Positions 26,717 through 35,909 are shown, numbered from the stretch's first letter. The stretch: 64,000 nucleotides of DNA from Parabacteroides distasonis (GCF_004793765.1 NZ_SRYM01000006.1:1-64000), one strand, 5' to 3'. Made by a program: numbers and translations. Notes: generated from the letters alone by a model not told the origin.

Positions 26717-28507
26717 TTACTTACCAGAAAGTTTCTCTTTCAAGGCAGCCAATTCCTCAATGTCACCTAATGTAGTCTTCTCAACCGGACCAGTTACCAT
26801 TGCGGATTCCTCTTCTTTCTTACCACCGCGCTTAGGGGATGCTTTCTTCTCAGAAGTAGCTTTAGCACCTTTTTGCTCATCTTCAAAGATACGACTGTGA
26901 GAAAGGATGATACGTTTAGCTTCCTTGTTGAACTCGATTACCTTGAATGAGAGTTTCTCATCTACTTGAGCTTGAGAACCATCTTCTTTTACAAGGTGCT
27001 TCGGAGTCGCAAACCCTTCTACGCCGTAAGGCAAAGAGATAACAGCACCCTTATCCAATACTTCGATGATCATACCTTCGTGGATAGAACCAACCGTGAA
27101 GATTGTCTCGAATACATCCCAAGGATTCTCTTCCAATTGCTTGTGGCCTAAGCTTAAGCGACGGTTTTCCTTGTCGATTTCCAACACTTGAACCTCGATC
27201 TCCGCACCGATCTGAGTGAATTCAGACGGGTGTTTGATCTTCTTCGTCCAAGATAAGTCTGAGATGTGGATCAAGCCATCAACACCTTCCTCGATTTCTA
27301 CAAATACACCGAAGTTAGTGAAGTTACGAACCTTAGCCATATGACGAGAACCTACAGGGAAACGCTCCTCGATATTTTCCCATGGATCAGCCTTCAATTG
27401 CTTGATACCAAGAGACATCTTGCGCTCGTCGCGATCCAAAGTCAAGATTACAGCTTCAATCTCGTCGCCAACTTTCATGAAGTCTTGAGCGGAACGCAAG
27501 TGCTGAGTCCAAGACATTTCAGATACGTGGATCAAACCTTCTACGCCAGCAGCGATCTCGATGAACGCACCGTAGTCAGCCATAACGACAACTTTACCCT
27601 TAACTTTGTCACCAACTTTCAAGTTCGGATCCAAAGCATCCCATGGGTGCGGAGTCAATTGCTTCAAGCCAAGAGCGATACGTTTCTTCTCGTCATCGAA
27701 GTCCAAAATAACGACGTTGATCTTCTGATCAAGCTGAACGATTTCTTCCGGATGAGAAACACGTCCCCAGGAAAGGTCTGTGATGTGGATCAAACCGTCT
27801 ACGCCACCCAAGTCGATGAATACACCGTAAGAAGTGATGTTCTTGACAGTTCCTTCCAATACCTGTCCTTTCTCCAATTTGGAGATGATGTCTTTCTTCT
27901 GTTGTTCCAACTCTGCCTCGATAAGAGCCTTGTGAGATACAACAACATTCTTGAATTCTTGATTGATCTTGACAATCTTGAATTCCATAGTCTTACCTAC
28001 AAAGACATCGTAGTCGCGGATCGGTTTAACATCGATCTGAGAACCCGGCAAGAACGCTTCGATACCGAATACGTCAACGATCATACCGCCCTTCGTACGA
28101 CATTTGATGTAACCTTTGATAATTTCATCTTTTTCAAGAGCCTCGTTAACACGATCCCAAGAACGTGTAGCGCGTGCTTTTTTGTGTGAAAGGATTAATT
28201 GTCCTTTTTTGTCTTCTTGGCTTTCGATGTAAACCTCTACCTCGTCACCAATCTTTAAATCCGGGTTATAACGGAACTCGGACATAGGAACAACACCGTC
28301 AGATTTGAAACCGATGTTTACAACAACCTCACGTTTGTTCATAGAAGTAACGGTACCCATAACCACCTCTTTGTCTTTTACGGTGTTCAAGGTCTCGTCA
28401 TACGTTTTTACAAGATCGTCCTTGCTTACTTCGGTGTAAGTCTCGCCTTGCTCAAAAGCGTCCCAGTTGAAATCTTCAACCGGCTGGATGTTTTTTAAAT
28501 TTTCCAT
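26717..28507 (-). CDS. rpsA: 30S ribosomal protein S1
   Basis: 596 residues with six S1 (OB-fold) RNA-binding domains. They start near EVVMGTVTSMNKREVVV, EIIKGYIKCRTKGGMIV, GQVLEGTVKNITSYGVF, GDKVKGKVVVMADYGAF, SRHMAKVRNFTNFGVF and SIHEGMIIEVLDKGAV. Domains 3-5 carry the classic VDGLIHI motif. The C-terminus is a lysine/glutamate-rich tail. It binds mRNA leaders at the small subunit, important in Bacteroidetes, which seldom use Shine-Dalgarno pairing. It has its own canonical promoter. Confidence 0.97.
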   Translation of the reverse strand: MENLKNIQPVEDFNWDAFEQGETYTEVSKDDLVKTYDETLNTVKDKEVVMGTVTSMNKREVVVNIGFKSDGVVPMSEFRYNPDLKIGDEVEVYIESQEDKKGQLILSHKKARATRSWDRVNEALEKDEIIKGYIKCRTKGGMIVDVFGIEAFLPGSQIDVKPIRDYDVFVGKTMEFKIVKINQEFKNVVVSHKALIEAELEQQKKDIISKLEKGQVLEGTVKNITSYGVFIDLGGVDGLIHITDLSWGRVSHPEEIVQLDQKINVVILDFDDEKKRIALGLKQLTPHPWDALDPNLKVGDKVKGKVVVMADYGAFIEIAAGVEGLIHVSEMSWTQHLRSAQDFMKVGDEIEAVILTLDRDERKMSLGIKQLKADPWENIEERFPVGSRHMAKVRNFTNFGVFVEIEEGVDGLIHISDLSWTKKIKHPSEFTQIGAEIEVQVLEIDKENRRLSLGHKQLEENPWDVFETIFTVGSIHEGMIIEVLDKGAVISLPYGVEGFATPKHLVKEDGSQAQVDEKLSFKVIEFNKEAKRIILSHSRIFEDEQKGAKATSEKKASPKRGGKKEEESAMVTGPVEKTTLGDIEELAALKEKLSGK

Positions 28508-28581
28508 TCTTTAATTGTTAATACTAAGTTTGTTTTAATTAGTAAGTTAGACTTTATGTTGTCATCTCTCAAAAATTGGGG

Positions 28582-28611
28582 CAAAGGTAATGCTTTTTTT
28601 CTGACTGACAA
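28582..28611 (-). promoter_or_regulatory. rpsA promoter
   Basis: Minus-strand TTG (28609-28611), 19-base spacer, TACCTTTG (28582-28589): a full consensus match. Start of transcription near 28575 gives a leader of about 70 bases. The -33 element lies only a few bases from the stop of the upstream gene. Confidence 0.85.
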
Positions 28612-28617
28612 GTGTTC

Positions 28618-28986
28618 TTATCCTTTCTTGTGAAGCATATTTCTCAATTTGTAATCCGCTAGTAGGAGGATGAGTGCTATGGCTCCTATATATAGATAAA
28701 AAACCAAGGCCGATGTGTCTAGGACTGGGAGGCTGATCTGAGGTATCTCCATGTAGATGAAAGACGCGACGGCGAGGGAAATCATGATAAGCGACGCAAG
28801 GATTACCGCTAGCAGGCTGAATCGTTCATTGCGTTTCTTCGCTTTGACGGATTCAAGCATGATTTGTCGCATTACGTTCGAACGGAACGAGGCAGGCAAC
28901 TCCTCCTCTGGTATACGGCTGAATAAATCCCCCAAGAAATCGGGTTGTTCTTTATTTGTGTTTAGCTTACTCATGATCCATTCCAT
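28618..28986 (-). CDS. Small two-helix membrane protein, probable anti-sigma partner
   Basis: 122 residues from the ATG at 28986; a second ATG (MSKLNTNKEQPDFLGDLFSR) follows four codons later. The cytosolic part has IPEEELPASFRSNVMRQIML (about residues 24-45), then helices at about 62-82 and 92-113. It overlaps the sigma gene by 20 bases, which points to coupled translation. Same architecture as the 11517 protein. No zinc motif, so the anti-sigma role is inferred from position. Confidence 0.6.
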   Translation of the reverse strand: MEWIMSKLNTNKEQPDFLGDLFSRIPEEELPASFRSNVMRQIMLESVKAKKRNERFSLLAVILASLIMISLAVASFIYMEIPQISLPVLDTSALVFYLYIGAIALILLLADYKLRNMLHKKG

Positions 28987-29524
28987 TTAATAATACAAAC
29001 AATTTTTTTCGGATGCGATGTAGCTTGACTTTAATATTCGAGGCGGTCAAGCCGGTGATAGAGACTATTTCTTCTATTGTCTTTTCTTTCCAATAGAAGA
29101 GCAAGATTAAGGCCCGTTCATCTGGAGGAAGCTGTTCAAGGGCGATCTCCAGTCTTTGGACTTGTTCCGTGGAATCGGTCTGCCCGAATAAGTTAGCGGC
29201 CTCTTCCTCCGATACATTATCCAATGTTGTCTCCTCGATCGTCAGGAACTCATGTTTCTTCTTTCTTACGGACGATATCGCCGTATTATAAGCGATCCGG
29301 TAAAGCCATGTAGAGAAACTGCAATCGCCTTTGAACGAGGCTAAGTTCTTAAATACCTTCATAAACGTATCCTGCGCCAGTTCCTCTGCATCCTCTTGGC
29401 TTTGTACCACTTTGAGAATCAGCGAATGTATTGGGCGGCTATACTTATCCAAAAGGCAAGCGAAACACTTCACGTCCCCCGCTTGTATCCTCTGTATATA
29501 ATATGTGTCGGTATACAATTCCAT
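28967..29524 (-). CDS. ECF-type RNA polymerase sigma factor
   Basis: 185 residues from the ATG at 29524 (MELYTDTYYIQRIQAGDVKC); the longer frame begins with a TTG. Region 2: SQEDAEELAQDTFMKVFKNL and CSFSTWLYRIAYNTAI; region 4: LPPDERALILLFYWKEKTIE, then an HTH ending ASNIKVKLHRIRKKL. Closely similar in plan to the sigma factor at 10957. A TAATTTTG box lies upstream (29573-29580). The start codon sits in a small dyad CCATTA/TAATGG (29521-29536). Confidence 0.92.
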   Translation of the reverse strand: MELYTDTYYIQRIQAGDVKCFACLLDKYSRPIHSLILKVVQSQEDAEELAQDTFMKVFKNLASFKGDCSFSTWLYRIAYNTAISSVRKKKHEFLTIEETTLDNVSEEEAANLFGQTDSTEQVQRLEIALEQLPPDERALILLFYWKEKTIEEIVSITGLTASNIKVKLHRIRKKLFVLLNGMDHE

Positions 29525-29572
29525 TATACTTAATGGACGCAAACTTGGTTAATAGGTTACAACTTGCGTCTA

Positions 29573-29580
29573 CAAAATTA
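29573..29580 (-). promoter_or_regulatory. Sigma-factor promoter -7 box (TAATTTTG)
   Basis: Minus-strand TAATTTTG, 49 bases upstream of the ATG at 29524. A GACGCAA/TTGCGTC dyad (29535-29570) lies between box and start and could fold in the leader. No clear -33 TTG. Confidence 0.45.
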
Positions 29581-29687
29581 CCAAATAATTTAATACTTTT
29601 TGCGATTAAAGTGGTTTCTTGACGAAAAAGGCGTTGAAAGCGAACGAATAAAGTCATATGATGATAGAGATTCTTGCGTAATTCAGC

Positions 29688-29695
29688 TACTTTTG
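29688..29695 (+). promoter_or_regulatory. Promoter -7 box (TACTTTTG)
   Basis: TACTTTTG, 46 bases upstream of the ATG at 29742. The -33 TTG is not at the usual distance. Confidence 0.45.
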
Positions 29696-29741
29696 TAGAC
29701 GAAATGATCCAACAAAGTTAAACCATTAAAAGAAAATAAGA

Positions 29742-30353
29742 ATGGAAAATGAGGTGTTATATCTGTTATTAGACAATTACGCCGATCATGAAACGGTCTA
29801 TCTCATGGAAGCCATTGCTTCCGATGAATTTGCTTTGAAAGAAAATCCGAAGTATGTCAACAGGATTGTTGCCCCTACATTGGAACCTGTCCAATCAATC
29901 GGAGGTTTCCGTACCTTGCCCGATTATTCGTTTGATACGATGCCCGACAATTATGTCGCCTTGGTATTGATCGGAGGTTTCGGATGGAGTACCTCTGTGG
30001 CGGAGAAAGTTGTTCCGATCGTAACAAAAGCCATTAAGCAAAACCACATTGTAGGTGCTATCTGCAATGCTGTGTCATTTATGGCTAAGCACGGATTTCT
30101 GAATGCGGTGAAGCATACCGGCAACGGACTAGATCAATTGAAACTTTGGGGCGGTGACAATTATACGAATGCCGATGGCTACATCCACGTTCAAGCAGCT
30201 AGAGATAAGAACATCGTGACCGCAAACGGCTCAGCGACGCTCGAGTTCGCTAAAGAACTCTTATTATTGCTTGAGAACGATACGCCGGAACGCATCGAAA
30301 TGTACTATCAGTTCAATAAACAAGGGTTCTGCGCCTTATTCCCTGAAAATTGA
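29742..30353 (+). CDS. DJ-1/PfpI family protein
   Basis: 203 residues. The fold is a class I glutamine-amidotransferase-like sandwich. The nucleophile-elbow cysteine is in HIVGAICNAVSFMAKHGFL (about residue 108), with an upstream acidic region (MEAIASDEF) and LVLIGGFGWS. Members act as chaperones, glyoxalase III-like enzymes or amidases; the exact activity cannot be assigned. Monocistronic. Confidence 0.85.
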   Translation: MENEVLYLLLDNYADHETVYLMEAIASDEFALKENPKYVNRIVAPTLEPVQSIGGFRTLPDYSFDTMPDNYVALVLIGGFGWSTSVAEKVVPIVTKAIKQNHIVGAICNAVSFMAKHGFLNAVKHTGNGLDQLKLWGGDNYTNADGYIHVQAARDKNIVTANGSATLEFAKELLLLLENDTPERIEMYYQFNKQGFCALFPEN

Positions 30354-30506
30354 AGACAGTGATCTGTTTACTTGATTTCTTAGAGTCTGTCCGCAATACA
30401 TTTGATTATTTTACAAGAAATGCAATTTGACTGTAGAAAATGATCGCAAAGCAGTCTTGACATGGCTGGTTGTAACCTTGCAGGGAGATGATTGCTTTTT
30501 GACATC

Positions 30507-30611
30507 ATGGAAATATGGTTTGTTATCTATGCTGCGGTCTATCTCTTGATTGGAGGAGTGTCAATGGGAATAAGCCGATATAAACTCAAGCAGGATAATC
30601 AAAAGGATTAG
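30507..30611 (+). CDS. Possible 34-residue membrane peptide
   Basis: ATG at 30507: MEIWFVIYAAVYLLIGGVSM, then GISRYKLKQDNQKD and a stop. One hydrophobic helix followed by a charged tail, the form of many small bacterial membrane proteins. There is no clear ribosome site or promoter, and a strong inverted repeat follows at 30672. The rest of 30354-30856 shows no other gene. Confidence 0.3.
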   Translation: MEIWFVIYAAVYLLIGGVSMGISRYKLKQDNQKD

Positions 30612-30671
30612 CATCATGCCATACTTGCTATGGGAGGTAAACGCTCTTTTAGCGGAAGATATACTGATTTG

Positions 30672-30719
30672 GTCAAGTAATATATACTGTGCTGGTAAAG
30701 TTAGTATATATTACTTGAC
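30672..30719. repeat. Perfect 17-bp inverted repeat
   Basis: GTCAAGTAATATATACT (30672-30688) and its exact complement AGTATATATTACTTGAC (30703-30719), loop 14 bases. There is no T run after either arm, so it is not an ordinary terminator. It may be a regulator site, a mobile-element end or an RNA hairpin. Confidence 0.9.
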
Positions 30720-30856
30720 TAAGCCAGGGTACATCGTTTTGCCCTATAGATAAAGAAAATATTTTTAGCCAAAGGTGTAACCTATGGGAATTTGTTGCGT
30801 CAAAAAGGCAAACAGAGATGAGAATGAATTATAAATCAATTTAAAATTATACAGTT

Positions 30857-31264
30857 ATGATGGATTTTATTTCTATTCCGTTAGTTGTCGGAATCGTTTG
30901 TGCAGGCATTTATGGATTATTTGAGTTGTTTGTTCGCAAGAGAGAGCGTTTGGCGATTATCGAGAAGATTGGTGATAAACTGGATGCCTCTGCTTTCGAT
31001 GGAAAATTGGGACTACCTAATTACATGCGAAACTTCTCGTTCAGCAGCTTAAAGGTCGGATGCCTTTTGGCGGGAATCGGATTAGGTCTGTTGGTCGGCT
31101 TTATTATTAACATGTGTATGGCGACAAATTATTGTTATGATGATGGTTGGTATAGGAATGAGGTAGCAGGTACGGCTTATGGGGCTTCGGTTCTTTTATT
31201 CGGGGGAATCGGCTTGATAATAGCCTTTGTCATTGAACTGAAACTAGGCAAGACTAATAAATAG
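30857..31264 (+). CDS. DUF6249-type small membrane protein
   Basis: 135 residues. Membrane segments are at about 4-24, 66-87 and 108-128, with the charged stretch FVRKRERLAIIEKIGDKLD after the first. The layout matches the protein at 10539 (same length, same order), but here there is no sigma factor downstream. An extra loop before the last helix contains ATNYCYDDGWYRNE. Function unknown. Confidence 0.6.
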   Translation: MMDFISIPLVVGIVCAGIYGLFELFVRKRERLAIIEKIGDKLDASAFDGKLGLPNYMRNFSFSSLKVGCLLAGIGLGLLVGFIINMCMATNYCYDDGWYRNEVAGTAYGASVLLFGGIGLIIAFVIELKLGKTNK

Positions 31265-31268
31265 CCAT

Positions 31269-31306
31269 ATAGACGTAGCGTGCTGCATGCAGCACGCTAC
31301 GTCTAT
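31269..31306. repeat. Perfect 38-bp palindrome
   Basis: ATAGACGTAGCGTGCTGCA (31269-31287) is followed directly by its exact complement, with no loop. It lies between convergent genes (stops at 31264 and 31308). The GACG..GCAGCACGC content resembles the hairpin at 36656-36677, so it probably belongs to the dispersed palindrome family and may act as a terminator. Confidence 0.9.
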
Positions 31307-31307
31307 A

Positions 31308-31949
31308 CTACAGGTAGATCTCCCCAAAGAACTCCGGGCAATGGAAATTAGGCTCGGGAAGGTTGATCGGGTTCCAACTTACGAAATGCGGATTCATTGT
31401 CTCATCGGCGCATTTATAGAAGTTCCCTAGTATTTTTTCCGGCAGATTACTAGGAGCTAACCCCATCAACTCGAGTGGTATGACTACGATCAAGCTCCAC
31501 GTATGAATACCTTTAATCTCCTCGAACGTCCCTCTTTTCACGGACGGGAGCCTTATGATGCTTTTATACTCTTCTTGCGAAAGCGATGTCTTGATATCCC
31601 GTGAGGTACGGCGGGCGGCATCGCAAGTCCCGATACAGTTAAACTCGAAATTCATATAATGCGAGTCACCTTCCTTTTTCATGAAAAATTCCACGCAACT
31701 ATCTTTATGGACCGGGGAATCGTCTATCTCATAAGACGCCTTCAGCGAATTACCCTGTACGCTATATCGTATATATAGATTTTTCTCTGTCCGGGCTATA
31801 TTAAAAGCGGTGATTGGTTTATATGGATATTCACGCCAATTGGCATGGGTGAGGAACCCACGTTGGGATTGCACCTCAAGAATCGGTTCTATGGATGTTA
31901 TATCGAGTACATCCAGAACGGGGATAACAGGAACTTTCAGTCTTTTCAT
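31308..31949 (-). CDS. CBM9-like carbohydrate-binding family protein
   Basis: 213 residues without a signal peptide. The beta-sandwich has the CBM9-like pattern: THANWREYPYKPITAFNIAR, NLYIRYSVQG, the conserved DSCVEFFM, MNFEFNCIGTC and WSLIVVIPLEL. The family contains cell-wall- and xylan-binding modules, but free-standing cytosolic Bacteroidetes versions are uncharacterised. It ends against the palindrome and follows the LysE-type gene by one base, so the two share a transcript. Confidence 0.75.
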   Translation of the reverse strand: MKRLKVPVIPVLDVLDITSIEPILEVQSQRGFLTHANWREYPYKPITAFNIARTEKNLYIRYSVQGNSLKASYEIDDSPVHKDSCVEFFMKKEGDSHYMNFEFNCIGTCDAARRTSRDIKTSLSQEEYKSIIRLPSVKRGTFEEIKGIHTWSLIVVIPLELMGLAPSNLPEKILGNFYKCADETMNPHFVSWNPINLPEPNFHCPEFFGEIYL

Positions 31950-31950
31950 T

Positions 31951-32610
31951 TTAACTATAGATTTGAAGTAAAGGCCATTGTAAGTAGGAGGTCAATAAAA
32001 CCGATAGGGCACCGATAATAGACAATACGATAATGACAGAGCCCACGATCCGGTTCAGTAACCAAATACCTCTAACGTTGAACCATTTTCTCAGTTTTCC
32101 AATAATATATGTTATGCCGAACCACCAAAGAACGGCCCCTAACCCTATGCAAACAATGCCCAATACCAGCAGCCAAAACGAATGTTCAGGCAGCACGAAA
32201 CCAAACCGGGCGAATAATCCGATATAGAGCAAGACGATTAACACGTTGCTAAAGGTAAGTAGAAAAGCTGTAATAAAGTCTTGGGTGAACGATAATTTTT
32301 TTTCTCGGTGTTTCTTTAGGTTCCTAGTCGGGTTGCTTTGGAAGATATAATACCCGAAAATGCCGAGAACGATACTTCCGATCAATTGCAGGGGCGCCTG
32401 GTTCGCCTCCACGAAGTTGACCACAACTCCCATGCCCAGACAAGTCAGTGCCGCATAAATCACGTCGGATAGAGCAGCCCCTAATCCGGTGACGAATCCG
32501 TGCCAACGTCCTTTATTTAGTGTCCTTTGTATACAGAGCATACCGATGGGGCCCATGGGGGCCGAAACCAATACACCTATAATGATTCCTTTACTGACGA
32601 TTCCTAGCAT
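31951..32610 (-). CDS. LysE family translocator
   Basis: 219 residues, six membrane helices. The N-terminal KGIIIGVLVSAPMGPIGMLC carries the LysE/RhtB signature PxGP, and KGRWHGFVTGLGAALSDVIY follows as usual. It probably exports an amino acid or other small metabolite across the inner membrane; the substrate cannot be read. Upstream partner of the CBM9-like gene. Confidence 0.85.
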   Translation of the reverse strand: MLGIVSKGIIIGVLVSAPMGPIGMLCIQRTLNKGRWHGFVTGLGAALSDVIYAALTCLGMGVVVNFVEANQAPLQLIGSIVLGIFGYYIFQSNPTRNLKKHREKKLSFTQDFITAFLLTFSNVLIVLLYIGLFARFGFVLPEHSFWLLVLGIVCIGLGAVLWWFGITYIIGKLRKWFNVRGIWLLNRIVGSVIIVLSIIGALSVLLTSYLQWPLLQIYS

Positions 32611-32692
32611 TAAGTTGAGTCTCTTCTAGTTTCTCCGGGCAAAGATACATCCATTCTGTGATAAAAAAAAGGTAAAAAACGTAAGAGACTGT

Positions 32693-32715
32693 AGGGACGA
32701 ACAAGCCTCGTCCCT
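32693..32715 (-). terminator. Terminator of the sulfatase operon
   Basis: Arms AGGGACGA (32693-32700) and TCGTCCCT (32708-32715) overlap the last base of the sulfatase stop; on the minus strand a T run follows about 18 bases later (32674-32679). The GTAGGGACGA form is another variant of the dispersed palindromes. Confidence 0.65.
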
Positions 32716-34277
32716 TATTTCGGGAAATTGGGACTGTACAATAGGGTCGTATCGAGAGTCATCAGTTTACCGTCTTTCACGAATGAGTCTCCTCGCTCGG
32801 ACAGGTGTTCTGCCATCGCCTCGCGTAATTCGGACAATTGAGTCTGATAGGCTGCGTCTTTACTAAGATTATGTGTCTCTCCCGGATCTTCCTGTAAGTT
32901 GAACAACTGTTCGCTTCCGTTATGGAAGTTCCAGATATACTTGATCTTCCCATCGGTAAGGGCAGTCCAGTAATTATCATCACTATAGCAAGTGGCATGC
33001 TCCATGTCTATATAGGGGCGCCATTGTCCCTGCTGTCCTTGGATCAGCTTGAGTAAAGATTGACCATCCATATCAGGAGGAATCGATCCGCCGGCGATAT
33101 CGATAAAGGTCGGCAAGAAATCCCTTAGCTCTACAGGCTGTTCTATACTGCTTCCGTCTGGTATGGATTTGGATATACCGGCGGGCCATTTTACGATATA
33201 AGGTATATGGGTCGAACCTTCGTACGGATAGGTTTTACGCCAATGATAATGATCGCCCAACATATCGCCATGATCCGCCGTGAAACAAATCAGGGCATTG
33301 TCGTACATTCCTTTGTCTTTTAGGGTCTGGATGATTTGCCCAACTTGATCGTCGATAAAGGTGATGTTAGCATAATAATGACGACGGGAGTTTATGGCAT
33401 ATGCGTTCCCGAAATTGCCGAATGGAGCATCTGATGCTCCTTGGAGGGGGTCTTTCGGTTCGGCGTATTGTCCGCACCAATCTCCTATATGGGGTTTGGG
33501 GATATCCGTGTCTTTGTACATATCCAGATAACGCTGAGGCGGATCATAAGGACTATGCGGGCGGGCGAATGAAACCTTGAGAAATAAGGGTTTGTCATTG
33601 TCGTAGTTCCGGATCAACTCGCAAGCGGTCTGTCCGGTCCAAGCCGTAGGATGAAGTCGCTCGTCTAGCTGATAGACACCGGCGGCATGGTCGTTCCAGC
33701 CGATACCCGTAAGATCCGGATCTTTTCCGGGTGCCTGTAATTGAAACCATTTCCGGTAATCGCTGATGAAATCGGGACTTTCCACCCGTCCACTTTCATC
33801 GACCAAGGTTGCGTGGAAGCCGTGAAGTGCTTTTTGCGGAAACCAATGCATTTTACCGATCCCGAAGGTGTAATACCCTAGATTTCGCATCATCTGAGGC
33901 ATCTCGTAGCGATACTTCAAAGCCATGCGTCCGTATCCCAGCATACCGTGATGCCAAGGGGACATTCCGGTCAATAAACCGGCCCGGCCCGGAGTACTAC
34001 TTGGTGCGGAGGAATATCCGCTTACGAACAATGAGCCTTCTTGCGCCAGCCGGTCGATATTCGGTGAGATCACCGCCTTGTTTCCCATGCAGCCGAGGGC
34101 GTCGCCCCGTTGTTGATCGGTCATGATCAGGATGATATGAGGCTTACCGCTCTTTACGGGCATGGCGGGAGAGACGGCAGTCTCTGCCTCTTTCCCGCTT
34201 TTGTTATGCGCCATCCCCGGAAGTGTCGCGCACAGGCCGATTCCGATGGATGACTTAATGAAATTTCTTCTTTCCAT
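32715..34277 (-). CDS. Sulfatase (Ser-type), Tat-exported
   Basis: 520 residues. Tat-like start MERRNFIKSSIGIGLC. Metal-binding IILIMTDQQRGDALGCMG; formylglycine site S94-T-P-G-R98, of the serine type matured by anaerobic radical-SAM enzymes (anSME, not in this window). FTADHGDMLGDHYHW is the second metal/substrate motif. It hydrolyses sulfate esters, probably on host or dietary glycans. The start ATG shares a base with the upstream stop (TAATG), so the two sulfatases are coupled. Confidence 0.92.
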   Translation of the reverse strand: MERRNFIKSSIGIGLCATLPGMAHNKSGKEAETAVSPAMPVKSGKPHIILIMTDQQRGDALGCMGNKAVISPNIDRLAQEGSLFVSGYSSAPSSTPGRAGLLTGMSPWHHGMLGYGRMALKYRYEMPQMMRNLGYYTFGIGKMHWFPQKALHGFHATLVDESGRVESPDFISDYRKWFQLQAPGKDPDLTGIGWNDHAAGVYQLDERLHPTAWTGQTACELIRNYDNDKPLFLKVSFARPHSPYDPPQRYLDMYKDTDIPKPHIGDWCGQYAEPKDPLQGASDAPFGNFGNAYAINSRRHYYANITFIDDQVGQIIQTLKDKGMYDNALICFTADHGDMLGDHYHWRKTYPYEGSTHIPYIVKWPAGISKSIPDGSSIEQPVELRDFLPTFIDIAGGSIPPDMDGQSLLKLIQGQQGQWRPYIDMEHATCYSDDNYWTALTDGKIKYIWNFHNGSEQLFNLQEDPGETHNLSKDAAYQTQLSELREAMAEHLSERGDSFVKDGKLMTLDTTLLYSPNFPK

Positions 34278-35824
34278 TATTTAGCCTTGATTGTTTGCTC
34301 TCGAACTCCTTTTAGGATACCCTGCAATTGGAATACGATCTCCGGATGTTGCAAAGCCTTATTTCCTTCCTCGTAGACCTTCGTCATGTCGTATAACTGA
34401 GGCTCGGGGGAATATCCTGTCTCTATCTTTTCATATTCCATGATAGCGGAACCTACGCTCGGCTCGATGTATTTCCAATCTTTCGTACGGACGGAGAGTG
34501 CTTTATTAAGCGCTTGCTCGATTACCCACGGGCGGTCTTCCTTGCTTTTCCCGATCCAAGTATCCAGATAATCATAGCTATCCGGCGCGCTTCCTTCCGG
34601 AAGACGGGAATTCGTCAGTGAGGCAAGGGAGGCGAACCAGTCGATCTGGCTCACTAGCGCATCTGATACGGCGGCTTGCTTGATCTCCTTTGGCCAATGT
34701 ACGATAGCCGGGATACGGGTTCCCCCTTCGAAGGCACTGTATTTATTACCTCTAAGCGGTCCGGCGGGTTTATGATCGCCTAATAGCTCCACGGCCCGGT
34801 CCGCGTAACCATCGTCTACGACAGGTCCGTTGTCGCTTGACAAGATGATCAAGGTGTTTTCCGTCAATCCCATCTCATCCAATGTTTTCATCAATTGGCC
34901 TACGCTCCAGTCGAATTGCTCGATAGCGTCGCCCCTCACGCCCATCGGGTTCTTTCCCCGGAAACGGTCGTGCGGGAAGCGGGGTACATGCACGTCGTTC
35001 GTGGCGAAATACATGAAGAAAGGCTTCTCTTTATTCTCCTTAATAAAATCGATGGCGTGTGTCACGATAGAATCGGCGATATTCTCGTCTTTCCAAAGCG
35101 CCTTGCCGCCACCTTTCATGTAACCGATACGGCTGATTCCGTTTACGATGGATTGGTCGTGCCCGAAACTAGGCTTCTGGTTGTATAATAATTCCGGATT
35201 ATCTTTTCCGGTCGGCTCTCCGGGAAAGTTCTTCTGGTAACTGACATAGATCGGGGCATCCGGATCGTAGTTCGCCACCTGCCCGTTCTCGATGAATACG
35301 CAGGGTACACGGTCTGCCGTCGCCGCCATGATATAGGAATAATCAAATCCCAGATCGCCAAGGGCGGTGGGGAGTGGGGCGTTCCAGTCTTGCTCGCCCG
35401 CTTTGTCTCCTAGGCCAAGGTGCCATTTGCCGATAGCGGCCGTGGCGTATCCCGCGTTCTTGAACATATCGGCTATCGTATAACGCTCCGGTCGTATGAT
35501 CATTCCGGCGTTTCCCGCGGCGATGTCCGTTCCCGGGCGGCGCCATGCGTACTCTCCGGTTAGCATGGAATATCGGGAGGGCGTACTGGTAGAGGCGGTC
35601 GCGTGAGCGTTGGTGAAGCGGATACCGTTCTTGGCGAGCCGGTTGATATTCGGGGTTTTCACTTGTGTGCCGTCGTAGCATTCCAAGTCTCCATATCCCA
35701 AGTCATCCGCGTAGATGAACAATACGTTTGGCGTTCTAGGTGTAATGTCTTGTCTCTGTTGGGCTTTTGCGATACCGGCTGTAAGAAGCGAGGCACCGAT
35801 CCCTACGATAAGTGTTGATTTCAT
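34277..35824 (-). CDS. Arylsulfatase-like sulfatase (Ser-type)
   Basis: 515 residues with a cleavable signal peptide (about 1-21). Metal site VLFIYADDLGYGDLECYDG; formylglycine site S80-T-P-S-R84; IGKWHLGLG and ILSSDNGPVVDDG motifs of family S1. First gene of a two-gene operon. No SusCD pair or glycoside hydrolase is adjacent, so the target glycan is open. A TATTTTTG box lies at 35910-35917 on the minus strand. Confidence 0.92.
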   Translation of the reverse strand: MKSTLIVGIGASLLTAGIAKAQQRQDITPRTPNVLFIYADDLGYGDLECYDGTQVKTPNINRLAKNGIRFTNAHATASTSTPSRYSMLTGEYAWRRPGTDIAAGNAGMIIRPERYTIADMFKNAGYATAAIGKWHLGLGDKAGEQDWNAPLPTALGDLGFDYSYIMAATADRVPCVFIENGQVANYDPDAPIYVSYQKNFPGEPTGKDNPELLYNQKPSFGHDQSIVNGISRIGYMKGGGKALWKDENIADSIVTHAIDFIKENKEKPFFMYFATNDVHVPRFPHDRFRGKNPMGVRGDAIEQFDWSVGQLMKTLDEMGLTENTLIILSSDNGPVVDDGYADRAVELLGDHKPAGPLRGNKYSAFEGGTRIPAIVHWPKEIKQAAVSDALVSQIDWFASLASLTNSRLPEGSAPDSYDYLDTWIGKSKEDRPWVIEQALNKALSVRTKDWKYIEPSVGSAIMEYEKIETGYSPEPQLYDMTKVYEEGNKALQHPEIVFQLQGILKGVREQTIKAK

Positions 35825-35909
35825 GTTGTTTATTATTTAGATGTTCTTGTTGTGTATCTGCGATTTCTTATTCATGGCATGTTCTATGGACATTAATTGA
35901 ATTATATAC

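Noticed and set aside
27266-28189. 307-codon plus-strand frame opposite rpsA
   Set aside because: Complementary shadow of a highly expressed, codon-biased ribosomal protein gene; no family features of its own.
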